64,000 nucleotides of DNA from Abditibacteriaceae bacterium (GTDB lineage Bacteria > Armatimonadota > Abditibacteriia > Abditibacteriales > Abditibacteriaceae). A program made the position numbers and the translations under genes. Numbering within the stretch: the first letter of the stretch is position 1; every line of letters begins with the position of its first letter. Shown here one piece after another: positions 42,912 to 52,303 of this stretch. The DNA lies in the NCBI GenBank assembly GCA_019239895.1, contig JAFAZH010000045.1:62001-126000 (forward strand), read 5' to 3'. The notes under the pieces were generated by a model. The model made no database searches, was not told the DNA's origin, and saw nothing but the letters and a program-made list of their open reading frames with translations.

Positions 42912-43934
42912 CTACGCTCCCCCACTACTGGGCGGGGTCGCCTTACCACCAACCGGTTCCTCTTTATGTCCGCCGAACTGGAAGCGCATGGCGGAGAGGA
43001 CTTTTTCGGCAAAGACGTGTTCTTTGCGCGAGCGGAAACGCACATTAACAGATGCCGCTAAGACATCAGCAGGCACGGCTTCTTCCAGGGCAGCCACCAG
43101 CGTCCAGCGGCCTTCACCGGAATCTTGCACATAACCGCTATAACCCGCCAACTTGGGATCTTGGGCCAGCGAGATAGCCGCTAAATCGAGCAGCCACGAA
43201 CTGATGACACTACCGCGCCGCCACACTTCAGCAATATCGGCAATGGGCAAATCATAGCGCAAGCCTTCTTCCAGGTTGGGTGAATCGGCGTTGAACATAA
43301 TGTCAAAGCCCTCGGCGTAAGCCTGCATGACGCCATATTCAATACCGTTATGAATCATTTTGACGAAGTGCCCGGCACCCACCGGGCCGCAATAGAGATA
43401 GCCTTCTTCTGCGGTGCTGCCCTGCTCGGCTTTGCCCTCACGACCGGGAGTTAAGGGAATGTCGCCACGTCCGGGAGCCAGGGTTTTGAAAATCGGGTCG
43501 AGATGTTGCACGATTTCAGGTTCGCCACCGACCATCAGGCAGTAGCCACGATTGAGTCCCCACACGCCGCCACTGGTGCCCGCGTCCACGTAGTGGATAC
43601 CCTTCTTTTGGACTTCCTTGGCCCGCCGCACATCGTCTTTATAATAAGAGTTGCCGCCATCAATGATAATGTCACCGGACTCCATGTGTTGGGCCAGTTC
43701 ATTGACCACTTGCTCCGTGGGGTCTCCTGCTGGCACCATGACCCAGACAGCACGGGGAGCGGTTAATTTCTGCACCATATCCTCTAATGAAGAAGTGCCC
43801 TGCGCGCCCTCTCCGGCTAAGTGCTGCACGCTCTCCGCGCCCCGGTCATAAACGACACAGTGGTGCCCGTTTTGCATCAGGCGGCGCGACATATTCGATC
43901 CCATACGGCCTAAGCCAACCATCCCAATTTGCAT
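42912..43934 (-). CDS. 6-phosphogluconate dehydrogenase, YqeC-like short form
   Basis: About 340 residues: [20 protein letters not shown] (NAD(P) fold), [43 protein letters not shown] and [20 protein letters not shown] (catalytic Lys), with the substrate-binding C-terminal helices. It ends in a short Pro/Gly/Ser tail. This short form oxidises 6-phosphogluconate to ribulose 5-phosphate and CO2, often with NAD. The ATG at 43934 has AGGAGA six bases upstream, better placed than the ATG two codons earlier. It is the middle gene of a minus-strand group: polyphosphate-glucokinase-like, this, aldolase. Confidence 0.93.
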   Translation of the reverse strand: MQIGMVGLGRMGSNMSRRLMQNGHHCVVYDRGAESVQHLAGEGAQGTSSLEDMVQKLTAPRAVWVMVPAGDPTEQVVNELAQHMESGDIIIDGGNSYYKDDVRRAKEVQKKGIHYVDAGTSGGVWGLNRGYCLMVGGEPEIVQHLDPIFKTLAPGRGDIPLTPGREGKAEQGSTAEEGYLYCGPVGAGHFVKMIHNGIEYGVMQAYAEGFDIMFNADSPNLEEGLRYDLPIADIAEVWRRGSVISSWLLDLAAISLAQDPKLAGYSGYVQDSGEGRWTLVAALEEAVPADVLAASVNVRFRSRKEHVFAEKVLSAMRFQFGGHKEEPVGGKATPPSSGGA

Positions 43935-43973
43935 AGCCATTCTCCTCTTACTTCATCAATCTACATTAGCAGG

Positions 43974-44735
43974 TCAGGCGATTTTCAGGTTCATTGAGTG
44001 TCGAGTTTTCGTGGGCTGCGTTTTCCGCTGCACATGGCCTTCCGCATCATCTTTCCAGAGCCAGGCACCGCCCCTGAGACCGTCCAGGTTAGAGATAACC
44101 TGAATATCCGCATCCAATTCAAAATTAATCTTTTCGGCATTACCGCCGCCGATGTAAAGCTGGTCGAAGTTCGTCAAGACGCGCAACACATCAATGGCGT
44201 GACGCACGCGCCGGTTCCATTTCTGCTTACCAACTTTCTTCAAGGCGGCATTCCCCAAACGCTCATTATAGGTTTTATTCTTCGCCAGGGGATGCATGGA
44301 AAGCTCCAGGTGGGGGCCTAACCGCCCGTCCCGAAAAATCGCGGAGCCAAAGCCAGTACCCAGGGTGATAACCATCTCCATACCCTTACCTTCAATCGCG
44401 GCAAGGCCCTGCATATCGGCATCATTAACCAGGCGCACTGGCTTCTGGAGTTCTTCCGCAAGTTGATCCGCCAGCAGGATGCCACGCCATAATTCATTAC
44501 CCAGCATAGGAGCGGTATACACCTTGCCATCACGCACGACACCAGGAAAGCCAACCGAGACACACTGATAAGTGGGCAAAGGTTTAACCAGTTCGACCAG
44601 GGCCTCGACAACCACCTCTGGCTTGCACGGCTGCGGCGTCTTGACGCGCACGCGCTCCGTCAGCAGTTTGCCTCCGGCATCTACTACAGCCGCTTTGAGA
44701 CCTGTTCCGCCAATATCAATACAAAGAATGTGCAT
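43974..44735 (-). CDS. ROK family kinase, polyphosphate glucokinase-like
   Basis: A 253-residue sugar kinase: CIDIGGTGLKAAVVD (phosphate loop 1), VSVGFPGVVRDGKV, VRLVNDADMQGL (catalytic Asp), ITLGTGFGSAIF (phosphate loop 2) and FDQLYIGGGNAEKI. The stretch NKTYNERLGNAALKKVGKQKW-NRRV is characteristic of polyphosphate-dependent glucokinases rather than ATP-only ROK kinases. It phosphorylates glucose, probably from polyphosphate. It has the same direction as 6-phosphogluconate dehydrogenase, 39 bases apart, and the pair is likely co-transcribed. Confidence 0.88.
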   Translation of the reverse strand: MHILCIDIGGTGLKAAVVDAGGKLLTERVRVKTPQPCKPEVVVEALVELVKPLPTYQCVSVGFPGVVRDGKVYTAPMLGNELWRGILLADQLAEELQKPVRLVNDADMQGLAAIEGKGMEMVITLGTGFGSAIFRDGRLGPHLELSMHPLAKNKTYNERLGNAALKKVGKQKWNRRVRHAIDVLRVLTNFDQLYIGGGNAEKINFELDADIQVISNLDGLRGGAWLWKDDAEGHVQRKTQPTKTRHSMNLKIA

Positions 44736-44867
44736 GGATGCGGTTCCTTCCTTAACTCATATTTTTAGCAATGGATATTTGGTAATGGGTATTTGGTGAC
44801 TACTCATGCGCAAATCATGAGCCTCTTTCGTGGGTCTGTTTATGCTTTCAGCTTCAATGAATTTTGG

Positions 44868-46298
44868 TCAGTGATTGCGGACAGTTATGCCCGATGCCCC
44901 GGCTGCCCCACCCGCGAAATAGTTGTAGCGTGTTTCACCATTACGATCTGCAATCGTCTGTTCACCTGTTTTATCAATGAGTATTTGTCCAGCACGTTGC
45001 AACACAAAACGTTGAGTGCCAAGCGCAAAAGGCATTTCGACATGATTAACTCCGGCAGGCACATTGAAAGTTTGCGAAGTTGTTCCGCTATAAATGTTTA
45101 GTTGGGCAGGTTTGGTTAAAAAGCAGGTGACAAACACTTTATCCTGTAAATCTTTCGCGCCGCTTATTTCTTTCAGGCCGCGCTTAGTTTCAGCCGGACT
45201 AAACTGCTTGCCCGTTGCGGCTTTAGGTTCGGTGCGATAGAAGTAGAAGATTTTATCTTCGGTCATCTGCGGCTGCACACCAGTTTTAAACCAATCTATG
45301 TAATAGCGGCTGGCATCCAGATAAGCTACATGCGAATAGTTGATGCTGCCAAAATCAGCATTGCCATTGCCCCATAACTTGGTTTTCTCCGGTGGGCCAA
45401 AAGGCGCGACATAAGTCTTTTCAGCCCAATCATTCCAGGTGGTTATTTCAATCCAGGTGGCACCATCGTGGATGGCCCCTTCCCACTCTTGGGCCATGTT
45501 CTTAAAGCCTTGCGTCTCATTCAAGCGGCTAAAGCTGCGATAATAGGGCGAGACATCGGCCATAAAAATCTTGCCTGCGCCCAGCCACTTCTGCGCCAGC
45601 AGGTGGTTGCTGGTAGTTATCTCGTCGCCATTACCAACCGCGCCGAAATAATAGTAGCCATCTAACACCGGATAATCATGGAAGACTTGCTCCACATCAG
45701 TCGGTTGAGGATGCTCATGATAGGTCTTCGGATAAAAATAGGGCACCCAGACAATCTCTTTGCTGGGATGACTCTGAAACTCGCGCTGCACAAATTCCGA
45801 CAAGCCCTTAGTGCCTTCACCGGCAAAGCTTGAGAGCACCGGTTTGCCATCATAGCGGAATTGGTTGGGGTGGTTGCGAAAGCTTTCCACCATATCCCGT
45901 GTTTCTTCCACACCGTTGTCGCAACAATAATCCGCTGAGATAAACAGCTTAAACCCGGTGCCCAACTGCCGGGCCGCTTCATACATCATGGTGGTGCGCT
46001 GCTTATAGCCTTGATCCCAGCCGCCATTATTGAGTGCAAAGCCATCAATGCCCCGGTTCTGCGCTTCCTGAATCTCATGCTCATAGTCTTCTAGATTCGC
46101 TCCGCCGCCAACGGTTGGGCAACATACCATATAGTGCGCAAACACCAGCTTAGTCGGTAGCGGACGCGGCGGGGGTGCAGGGACTTTCCCCTGGGCATAC
46201 GAAAAATTGAATAGCCCAACAGATAACACCACTAAACAGACCCTCAACCACCCAAGGGGCAAGACCGAAATGTTAGTAGCATTGGCTATTGCTGGCAT
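44868..46298 (-). CDS. secreted GH71/GH99-like glycoside hydrolase
   Basis: A 476-residue exported protein. The N-terminal signal has a hydrophobic core (VCLVVLSVGLFNFSYAQ). The mature part starts with a Pro-rich run and KLVFAHYMVCCPTVGGG, then HEIQEAQNRGIDGFALNNGG, FKLFISADYCCDNGVEE, GKPVLSSFAGEG, IVWVPYFYPK and TWIEITTWNDWAEKTY. These steps are those of GH71 alpha-1,3-glucanases and the related GH99-type barrels. The C-terminal 130 residues form a beta domain. It should act on an extracellular alpha-glucan. It is divergent from a GH43-like gene over an 80-base gap. Confidence 0.82.
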   Translation of the reverse strand: MPAIANATNISVLPLGWLRVCLVVLSVGLFNFSYAQGKVPAPPPRPLPTKLVFAHYMVCCPTVGGGANLEDYEHEIQEAQNRGIDGFALNNGGWDQGYKQRTTMMYEAARQLGTGFKLFISADYCCDNGVEETRDMVESFRNHPNQFRYDGKPVLSSFAGEGTKGLSEFVQREFQSHPSKEIVWVPYFYPKTYHEHPQPTDVEQVFHDYPVLDGYYYFGAVGNGDEITTSNHLLAQKWLGAGKIFMADVSPYYRSFSRLNETQGFKNMAQEWEGAIHDGATWIEITTWNDWAEKTYVAPFGPPEKTKLWGNGNADFGSINYSHVAYLDASRYYIDWFKTGVQPQMTEDKIFYFYRTEPKAATGKQFSPAETKRGLKEISGAKDLQDKVFVTCFLTKPAQLNIYSGTTSQTFNVPAGVNHVEMPFALGTQRFVLQRAGQILIDKTGEQTIADRNGETRYNYFAGGAAGASGITVRNH

Positions 46299-46378
46299 AA
46301 GGAAATGAAGTTCTCCTTGTCATGAGTTGCTTAACGTAATAAGCATAAATCATAACCAATTTTTGGAGCATCCCTGCT

Positions 46379-47230
46379 ATGTATGTTATGTCTTATTTTC
46401 GCACCGCAGCCGAAGCCCTGCATTTAGCTATCAGTGACGATGGTTTGCAGTGGCAGGCTTTAAATCAGAATCAGCCTGTTTTAACGGGCACAGTCGGCAC
46501 CAAAACTCTGCGTGACCCTTTTGTCTTTCAAGCGCAAGATGGGCAATTTCATCTTTTCGCAACCAATGGGTGGAAAGCGGATTCCATTGTCCATGCCACT
46601 TCACCCAATCTTATAAATTGGTCGGAGCAGGAGTTATTACCTGTCATGGCCGGGGTGCCTAATGTGCGTAATTGCTGGGCACCGGAATGCTTTTATGATT
46701 ATGAAGCAAAGCTTTATCGCATCATCTGGTCGTCTTCGGTGACGGAACCAAATGGCAGCGCTGACTGGAATCACCGCATCTGGAGTTGCACCACAGCCGA
46801 CTTTAAGAGCTATACGCCTGCGCAATTATTTCTCGACCCTGGCTATAGTGTCATTGATGCCACGGTTATTCGCTTCCAGGGGCAATATCTGCTGGCCTTC
46901 AAGGATGAACGTGGTGAGAACCGCATCGGTACCAACTGGAAAGCGATGCGCGTTTGTTTTGCACCACACGCGGAGGGGCCGTGGACGGAAATCTCCGAAC
47001 TTATCACGCCTTCTCTCACTGAAGGCCCTACCATGTTTCAACGAGAGGATCATTTAGTCATGATCTTCGACCACTTTATCGAAGACTATTTTGGAGCCAT
47101 GCAAAGTGATGATGGCATTAACTGGCAATCTATTACGAATCAAATGCAATTTCCACCGGGGCCACGTCACGCCAGCGTGTTGGAAGTAACCGATGAGGTC
47201 GGACAGAATCTGATGAAACAGCTTGCTTAA
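46379..47230 (+). CDS. GH43-like five-bladed propeller glycosidase
   Basis: A 283-residue protein with no signal peptide. It shows the GH43/GH62-type propeller: AEALHLAISDDGLQWQALNQ, TLRDPFVFQAQDGQFHLFAT (the Asp corresponds to the general base), VRNCWAPECFYDYEAKLYRI, FKSYTPAQLF, VIDATVIRFQGQYLLAFKDE and GPTMFQREDHLVMIFDHF. Members hydrolyse arabinosides or xylosides, usually after export; its lack of a signal suggests an intracellular role. It is divergent from the GH71-like gene and convergent with putA, four bases from its stop. Confidence 0.82.
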   Translation: MYVMSYFRTAAEALHLAISDDGLQWQALNQNQPVLTGTVGTKTLRDPFVFQAQDGQFHLFATNGWKADSIVHATSPNLINWSEQELLPVMAGVPNVRNCWAPECFYDYEAKLYRIIWSSSVTEPNGSADWNHRIWSCTTADFKSYTPAQLFLDPGYSVIDATVIRFQGQYLLAFKDERGENRIGTNWKAMRVCFAPHAEGPWTEISELITPSLTEGPTMFQREDHLVMIFDHFIEDYFGAMQSDDGINWQSITNQMQFPPGPRHASVLEVTDEVGQNLMKQLA

Positions 47231-50200
47231 ATCCCACCGCGTGCTTTTCCTTTAAGCTGTTCCGAAGGCGCAAAGCCACGCCGCATCACCGATTCTGTAA
47301 TCGTGCGGGGCACCAGGAATTGCAGCAGGTAGTCGGGGCCGCCCACTTTGGAACCAACGCCGGACATGCGGGCACCACCAAAGGGTTGGCGGTCTACCAG
47401 GGCACCTGTAATCTTGCGGTTGATATAGAGGTTGCCGACATGGAACTCGCGCCGCACTCGCTCAATGTTCTCTGGCGAGCGTGAGTAAAAGCCACCCGTC
47501 AAGGCGTAGGGAGTATTATCGGCAAGTTGCAGGGCATCATCCAAATCTTTAGCATAGCGCAGGGCGAGGACAGGGCCGAAGATTTCTTCCTGCCAGAGTT
47601 TGCCATTAGGTGGGCAGTCCGTAAAAACGGCGGCTGGCACATAATAGCCTGTGCTTTTGAAGGCATCGGGCAAAGGGGACTGGGCTAACAGTGCGCCTTC
47701 CTGAGAACCAATGCGGATATATTCCAGCACACGCTCTTGAGCCGCTTTATCTACTAACGGGCCGAGTGTGGTGGCGGGGTCTTGTGCCGGGCCGCTTTGA
47801 ATGCTCTTGATAGCCTCCCTTAAACGAGCACAGAAAGGCTCGTAGGCTGAACCAATAATAATCGCCCGCGAACAAGCCGAGCATTTTTGGCCGGAGTAGC
47901 CAGTCATGGAAGCTAATACCCCCAATACGGCTTCATCTAAGTCGGCATCTTCATCTACAATAATGGCATTCTTGCCGCCTAACTCGGCAATGACACGTTT
48001 AATTTCCCGCTGCCCCGGCTGCACTTCGGCGGCACTCCTGATAATAGAAAGGCCAACCGCACGCGAGCCGGTGAAGGCAATTAAGGCCACGCGAGGATCA
48101 TTGACGAGGGTTGGCCCGATAGCTTCGCCTTCGCCCGGCAAGAAGTTCGCAACGCCACCAGGCACTCCGGCAGCCGCTAATGCTTCCATCAAAAAATAGC
48201 CAGTGCGCGATGATTGCTCCGAAGGTTTAATAATGACGGGATTACCTGCCACCAGCGCGGCGACCGTCATGCCAGTGAGAATCGCTAAGGGAAAGTTCCA
48301 CGGCGCGATAATCACCGCTGGCCCTCGTGCCTCATAGAAATACTCGTTCCATTCGCCTGGCATATTGCGCTCACGCGGCACGCTCAACCGCTCCATTTCG
48401 GCAGCGTAATATTCGCAGAAGTCAATCGCTTCGGCAACATCGGCATCGGCATCACGCCAGGGCTTACCAACTTCATAAACCTGCCAGGCATTAATTTTAA
48501 AACGGTAACGGCGAAACTCCTCCGCGACGCGGCGTAGTAATTCGGCACGCTCAGTTACCGGGGTATCACGCCACCCCGGAAAAGCATGTTGGGCTGCGGT
48601 GATGGCGCGAGTTGCTTGCTCGTTAGTGGCCCAAAAGACTTGTGCCGCCATACGTGCCGTTTGAGAGGGGTCTGAACGTGGCCAGAGTGTCGGCGATTCT
48701 TCTCTTTGTCCATCAATAACAATCGGGACGCTCTCCCCTAACCGCGCCTGCACCGACGCTAATGCCTGCTGCATCGCCTCTTGATTTTGCTGCAAAGCAA
48801 AATCGGTCACTGGCTCATTGCGAAATGTGTTAACCAGGTGCGAGTTTTCCGTTCCCGCAGTGTCCTGCACTTCCTCTGCATAAGATGCTTCAGGCGGACC
48901 TAATAACTGCTGGTCTGACAGATCATCTTGCTCGACATGGCGAATAAACGATTCATTTGAAGTGTTTTCCAACAAACGCCGCACGAGGTAGGCCATGCCG
49001 GGCAGCAATTCACCGAAAGGCACATAGACGCGCACTCGCTCACCCTGCCCGGCTAAGGCGCGGCCAATCGGCTCACCCATACCAAATAGGACTTGATACT
49101 CGACAGCGCGGGGCGGCAGTTCCAGAGCTTTGGCCACCGCCTGGGCATGGGCCGCCGAACGGACGTTATGCGTGGCGATTGCGGGGCGCAAGGTTTTCCA
49201 GTTGGTCAGTAAGAATTCTGTCAGCCGTTCATAGTTAGCATCGGTTTTGGCTTTATGCGCAAACACAGGAACCGGATAGCCGCGCTCTGCCGCCATAATG
49301 GTTTCATAATCCCAATAGGCCCCTTTCACCAGCCGCACCCACACCGGGGTGCCGCGTTGTTTCGTCCAGTTCAGCAACCGCTCTGCATCCTGGAACGCAT
49401 CGCGCAGGTAAGCCTGTACTACGATACCCACATCCGCCCAATCACGAAATTCGTCTTCACATAAAATCTCTTCAAAAATCCGGTGTGTGATGTCTCGGAA
49501 ATCATACTGCTCCATGTCGAAGTTGACAAAGACACCACGTTCACGGGCGAGGGTGAGGATAGGCCATAATCGCGCTTTGACGGCAGTTGCGGTGCTTTGT
49601 GCTGCCATCGGGTCGAAGCGTGCGTACAGGGAACTGAGCTTGACCGAAACATTGACGCGCGGCACGGAGCCAAAAGGCGCGGCATCCGTTTGAGGATTCG
49701 CGGGCCATTTTTCTGCAATTTCAGACAGTTCCCGGATGAGGTCGAGATATTTCTGTTGATAGGCCAGTGCCTCAGTCTCACTGGTGACGGCTTCACCCAG
49801 TAAGTCCAGTGAGAAGGCGAGGTTCTCGCCGCGCAAACGCTCTACGGCACTCGTAGCTAATTCGGCATTTTTGCCAGCGATAAAGCGCCGTGCCATCAGT
49901 GCTGTGCCCAGTTGAGCACTATCGGCTAAGAGCCATTCGGTCGCAGTGTGATGCCCTAAAAAAGACAACAGGCGACGCGTGCCAGGAGGCAATTTGACGC
50001 TCGGTTGATCCAGAAACTCTAACAAGTGATGCGCAATAGCATGAGGCGTTTTGAGGGCAGGCAGCACATCCACAAAACGGAAGAGTTGCACCTTGAGGGC
50101 TTCATCTCCCGTAGCCAGGCGCATCAGGCGGCTATAGAGCCAACCAGCACCCATGCGCCGCTCCTGCTGCCGCAGTTGAGCCAGCAACTCCTGACCATAC

Positions 50201-50247
50201 TGCTGCGTTAGCCTTTCGATAGTTGGGATGCCCTCGATTTCGGCCAT
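47227..50247 (-). CDS. putA: bifunctional proline dehydrogenase/P5C dehydrogenase
   Basis: About 1006 residues. The N-terminal FAD barrel has VNVSVKLSSLYARFDP, FVNFDMEQYDFRDIT and VRLVKGAYWDYE. The C-terminal aldehyde dehydrogenase (from about residue 480) has IIAPWNFPLAILTGMTVAAL, VALIAFTGSRAVGLSII and YSGQKCSACSRAIIIG with the catalytic cysteine. It converts proline to glutamate through pyrroline-5-carboxylate. The DNA-binding domain of enterobacterial PutA is absent, as usual for this length. The ATG at 50247 has AGGAT eight bases upstream and is preferred over two earlier ATGs. The gene stands alone. Confidence 0.95.
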   Translation of the reverse strand: MAEIEGIPTIERLTQQYGQELLAQLRQQERRMGAGWLYSRLMRLATGDEALKVQLFRFVDVLPALKTPHAIAHHLLEFLDQPSVKLPPGTRRLLSFLGHHTATEWLLADSAQLGTALMARRFIAGKNAELATSAVERLRGENLAFSLDLLGEAVTSETEALAYQQKYLDLIRELSEIAEKWPANPQTDAAPFGSVPRVNVSVKLSSLYARFDPMAAQSTATAVKARLWPILTLARERGVFVNFDMEQYDFRDITHRIFEEILCEDEFRDWADVGIVVQAYLRDAFQDAERLLNWTKQRGTPVWVRLVKGAYWDYETIMAAERGYPVPVFAHKAKTDANYERLTEFLLTNWKTLRPAIATHNVRSAAHAQAVAKALELPPRAVEYQVLFGMGEPIGRALAGQGERVRVYVPFGELLPGMAYLVRRLLENTSNESFIRHVEQDDLSDQQLLGPPEASYAEEVQDTAGTENSHLVNTFRNEPVTDFALQQNQEAMQQALASVQARLGESVPIVIDGQREESPTLWPRSDPSQTARMAAQVFWATNEQATRAITAAQHAFPGWRDTPVTERAELLRRVAEEFRRYRFKINAWQVYEVGKPWRDADADVAEAIDFCEYYAAEMERLSVPRERNMPGEWNEYFYEARGPAVIIAPWNFPLAILTGMTVAALVAGNPVIIKPSEQSSRTGYFLMEALAAAGVPGGVANFLPGEGEAIGPTLVNDPRVALIAFTGSRAVGLSIIRSAAEVQPGQREIKRVIAELGGKNAIIVDEDADLDEAVLGVLASMTGYSGQKCSACSRAIIIGSAYEPFCARLREAIKSIQSGPAQDPATTLGPLVDKAAQERVLEYIRIGSQEGALLAQSPLPDAFKSTGYYVPAAVFTDCPPNGKLWQEEIFGPVLALRYAKDLDDALQLADNTPYALTGGFYSRSPENIERVRREFHVGNLYINRKITGALVDRQPFGGARMSGVGSKVGGPDYLLQFLVPRTITESVMRRGFAPSEQLKGKARGGI

Positions 50248-50385
50248 GAGCTTCATCCTGTCCAAATAGACTTCGACTTATAAAAGCTCAAATTACAAGC
50301 CAACGCTACTTTCGAGGGGAGGCATTCAAACCAGCCCAACAACTTTGCCAGCAAATGGGAACCAACAGGGAGAGACTTAATAACA

Positions 50386-50476
50386 CCTACGAACCCGGAG
50401 CGTCAGCGACGGGCTTGCGTAGGAGCTATTGGAGACCCGGATTTTAGCCCGTCGCTCATGCTCCGGGTTCGTGAGG
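50386..50476. repeat. inverted repeat between moxR and putA
   Basis: Arms of about 30 bases (CCTACGAACCCGGAGCGTCA at left, its near-complement ending GGGTTCGTGAGG at right) enclose a 31-base centre. It lies in a 295-base gap upstream of the MoxR gene's stop. Confidence 0.65.
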
Positions 50477-50542
50477 CTCCCGGCACCCTTTGGCTACTCT
50501 TCGCCATCCGGTTACAGACTGCTTAAATTGATAATGCCTTGC

Positions 50543-51553
50543 TTACTTACCTTCGACAGGCACTGAGCGCAGTAATTCTTCAACCAAACGTTCACTGGAG
50601 AAGCCGTTCATGCGTGTTTCCGGGTAGGCAATCAGGCGATGAGCCATAACCGCAACCGCAATCGCTTTGACATCATCGGGGGTTACATAATCACGGCCTC
50701 GTGTAATCGCATGGGCTTGCGACGTGCGGGTTAAGACTAAAGCCCCACGGGGACTAAGACCTAACAGAAGTTGACGGTGCTGACGGGTTGCCTGGGCCAG
50801 GCGCAGGACATAGTCGTATATCTCATCATGCACTGCCACCTGATGCACCAGTTTTTGCATCTCCTGAATTTCTGTCACATCCGTCACGCTTTGCAGGGTT
50901 TCAATGGGGTGATGCAGCCGTTGCTGCTTCATCAATTCCCTTTCCGCCACCGGCGAAGGATAGCCAATAGATAACCGCATGGCAAAGCGGTCGAGTTGGG
51001 ACTCCGGTAAGGGATAGACACCCTCATACTCCGTCGGGTTCTGCGTGGCAATCACAAAAAATGGCTCTGGCAAGTGGTGCGTTTGCAAATCGGCAGTGAC
51101 TTGCCCTTCTTCCATACATTCCAGCAAAGCTGATTGGGTTTTAGGGGAAGCGCGATTGATTTCATCCGCCAGTACCACATGCGCGAAAATCGGCCCTTCT
51201 CGAAACTTAAACTGGTTATCGGTCTGGTCGAAGACAACGGTGCCGGTTACATCAGAGGGCAGTAAGTCGGGGGTGAACTGAATCCGCTTGTAAGAAACGC
51301 CCAGACTGCGCGCTAAGCTTTTGGCCAGGGTAGTCTTACCCACACCAGGAATATCTTCCAGCAGGATGTGCCCACCAGCCAGCAAACCAATTAAACAGCC
51401 CTCAATAACATCCCGCTTGCCAACAATAACTTGCTCAATGTTATCAATCAGACGTTTGATAATGTGGGCGAACTGGTCGGCCTGCATAGGGGCCGCAGCT
51501 TTGAGGGGAGTGACTGGTACTGTAGCATCCACTGGATGCGCCTGGGCAACCAT
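50543..51553 (-). CDS. MoxR family AAA+ ATPase
   Basis: A 336-residue ATPase: Walker A LEDIPGVGKTTLAKSLAR, Walker B VVLADEINRASPKTQSALLE, sensor 1 FFVIATQNPTEYEGVYPL and the arginine finger region ESQLDRFAMRLSIGYP, ending with a lid domain. MoxR ATPases act as chaperones with DUF58 and von Willebrand A proteins in cell-envelope assembly. No such partner is adjacent here. Its ATG overlaps the coaE stop by one base (TAATG), so translation is probably coupled to coaE, an unusual partner. Confidence 0.9.
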   Translation of the reverse strand: MVAQAHPVDATVPVTPLKAAAPMQADQFAHIIKRLIDNIEQVIVGKRDVIEGCLIGLLAGGHILLEDIPGVGKTTLAKSLARSLGVSYKRIQFTPDLLPSDVTGTVVFDQTDNQFKFREGPIFAHVVLADEINRASPKTQSALLECMEEGQVTADLQTHHLPEPFFVIATQNPTEYEGVYPLPESQLDRFAMRLSIGYPSPVAERELMKQQRLHHPIETLQSVTDVTEIQEMQKLVHQVAVHDEIYDYVLRLAQATRQHRQLLLGLSPRGALVLTRTSQAHAITRGRDYVTPDDVKAIAVAVMAHRLIAYPETRMNGFSSERLVEELLRSVPVEGK

Positions 51554-52167
51554 TACACTATTCCTTCCGCTAACAGTTTATGCCACTCCTGTTCCACATG
51601 GCTTTCCAGCATCTCTAATGAACCATTATTTTCTATCATCACAAGGGGGATCGCACCAATCAACTTTGCTTTTTGATCCAGTGGCGGCTGATTTTCTAAT
51701 CGCTCACGGGCGGCACTTTCAGACAGGCCACGGTCTTGCATCAACCGCTGCCGTTGCACTTCTGGTAAGCACGTTACGCACCACACGGCATCACACTGCA
51801 TAGCCTGGCCACTCTCAATTAACTTAACTGCTTCCAGGACAATGGGTGAAGCTGGCACTACCTCACGCACGGCCTTAATTTTCTGATCACGCAGCGCAGC
51901 CACGGCAGGATGAACCAAAGCTTCGAGGCGAAGTAAGGCGGTTCTATCTTTAAATACGACTGCCGCCACCTTTATGCGGTCTACGGTGCCTTCGGAGGTC
52001 AGTACTGATTCTGGGAAGAGTGCCGCCACACGGGTGGCAAACTCAGGATCAGCATAAAGCTCATGTACCAGTTTATCAGCATCTAACACCGTCGCCCCTA
52101 AGCCCGCCAGCATCCTGGACACCGTGCTCTTGCCACACGCAATATTTCCAGTGAGTCCTAAAATCAT
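51553..52167 (-). CDS. coaE: dephospho-CoA kinase
   Basis: About 204 residues from the ATG at 52167: MILGLTGNIACGKSTVSRML (Walker A), GATVLDADKLVHELY (substrate Asp), VVLEAVKLIESG-like strand, CLPEVQRQRLMQDRGLSESA (lid arginine region) and LIGAIPLVMIENNGSLE. It phosphorylates dephospho-CoA as the last step of CoA synthesis. The reading frame continues 36 codons upstream into an inverted repeat, which is not protein-like; the family N-terminus fixes the start. Confidence 0.93.
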   Translation of the reverse strand: MILGLTGNIACGKSTVSRMLAGLGATVLDADKLVHELYADPEFATRVAALFPESVLTSEGTVDRIKVAAVVFKDRTALLRLEALVHPAVAALRDQKIKAVREVVPASPIVLEAVKLIESGQAMQCDAVWCVTCLPEVQRQRLMQDRGLSESAARERLENQPPLDQKAKLIGAIPLVMIENNGSLEMLESHVEQEWHKLLAEGIV

Positions 52168-52170
52168 TGG

Positions 52171-52292
52171 TAGGTAGTAGAAAGTAGGTGGTAGATAGGA
52201 AAGGGGAAGTAGATGGGAGGGACTGTGATTCTTGCTTATCCAATTGTATTCGGCGTCTGCTTCCCTACCCACCACCTACTTTCTACTACCTA
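52171..52292. repeat. perfect inverted repeat between hisG and coaE
   Basis: TAGGTAGTAGAAAGTAGGTGG at the left and its exact complement at the right (21 bases each, extendable with mismatches) enclose about 80 bases. The element starts a few bases before the coaE start codon and ends just after the hisG stop. Confidence 0.75.
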
Positions 52293-52303
52293 ACACCATC
52301 CCC

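Noticed and set aside
52168-52275. N-terminal extension of CoaE
   Set aside because: The extra 36 codons run through the inverted repeat; the Walker A start at 52167 is canonical.
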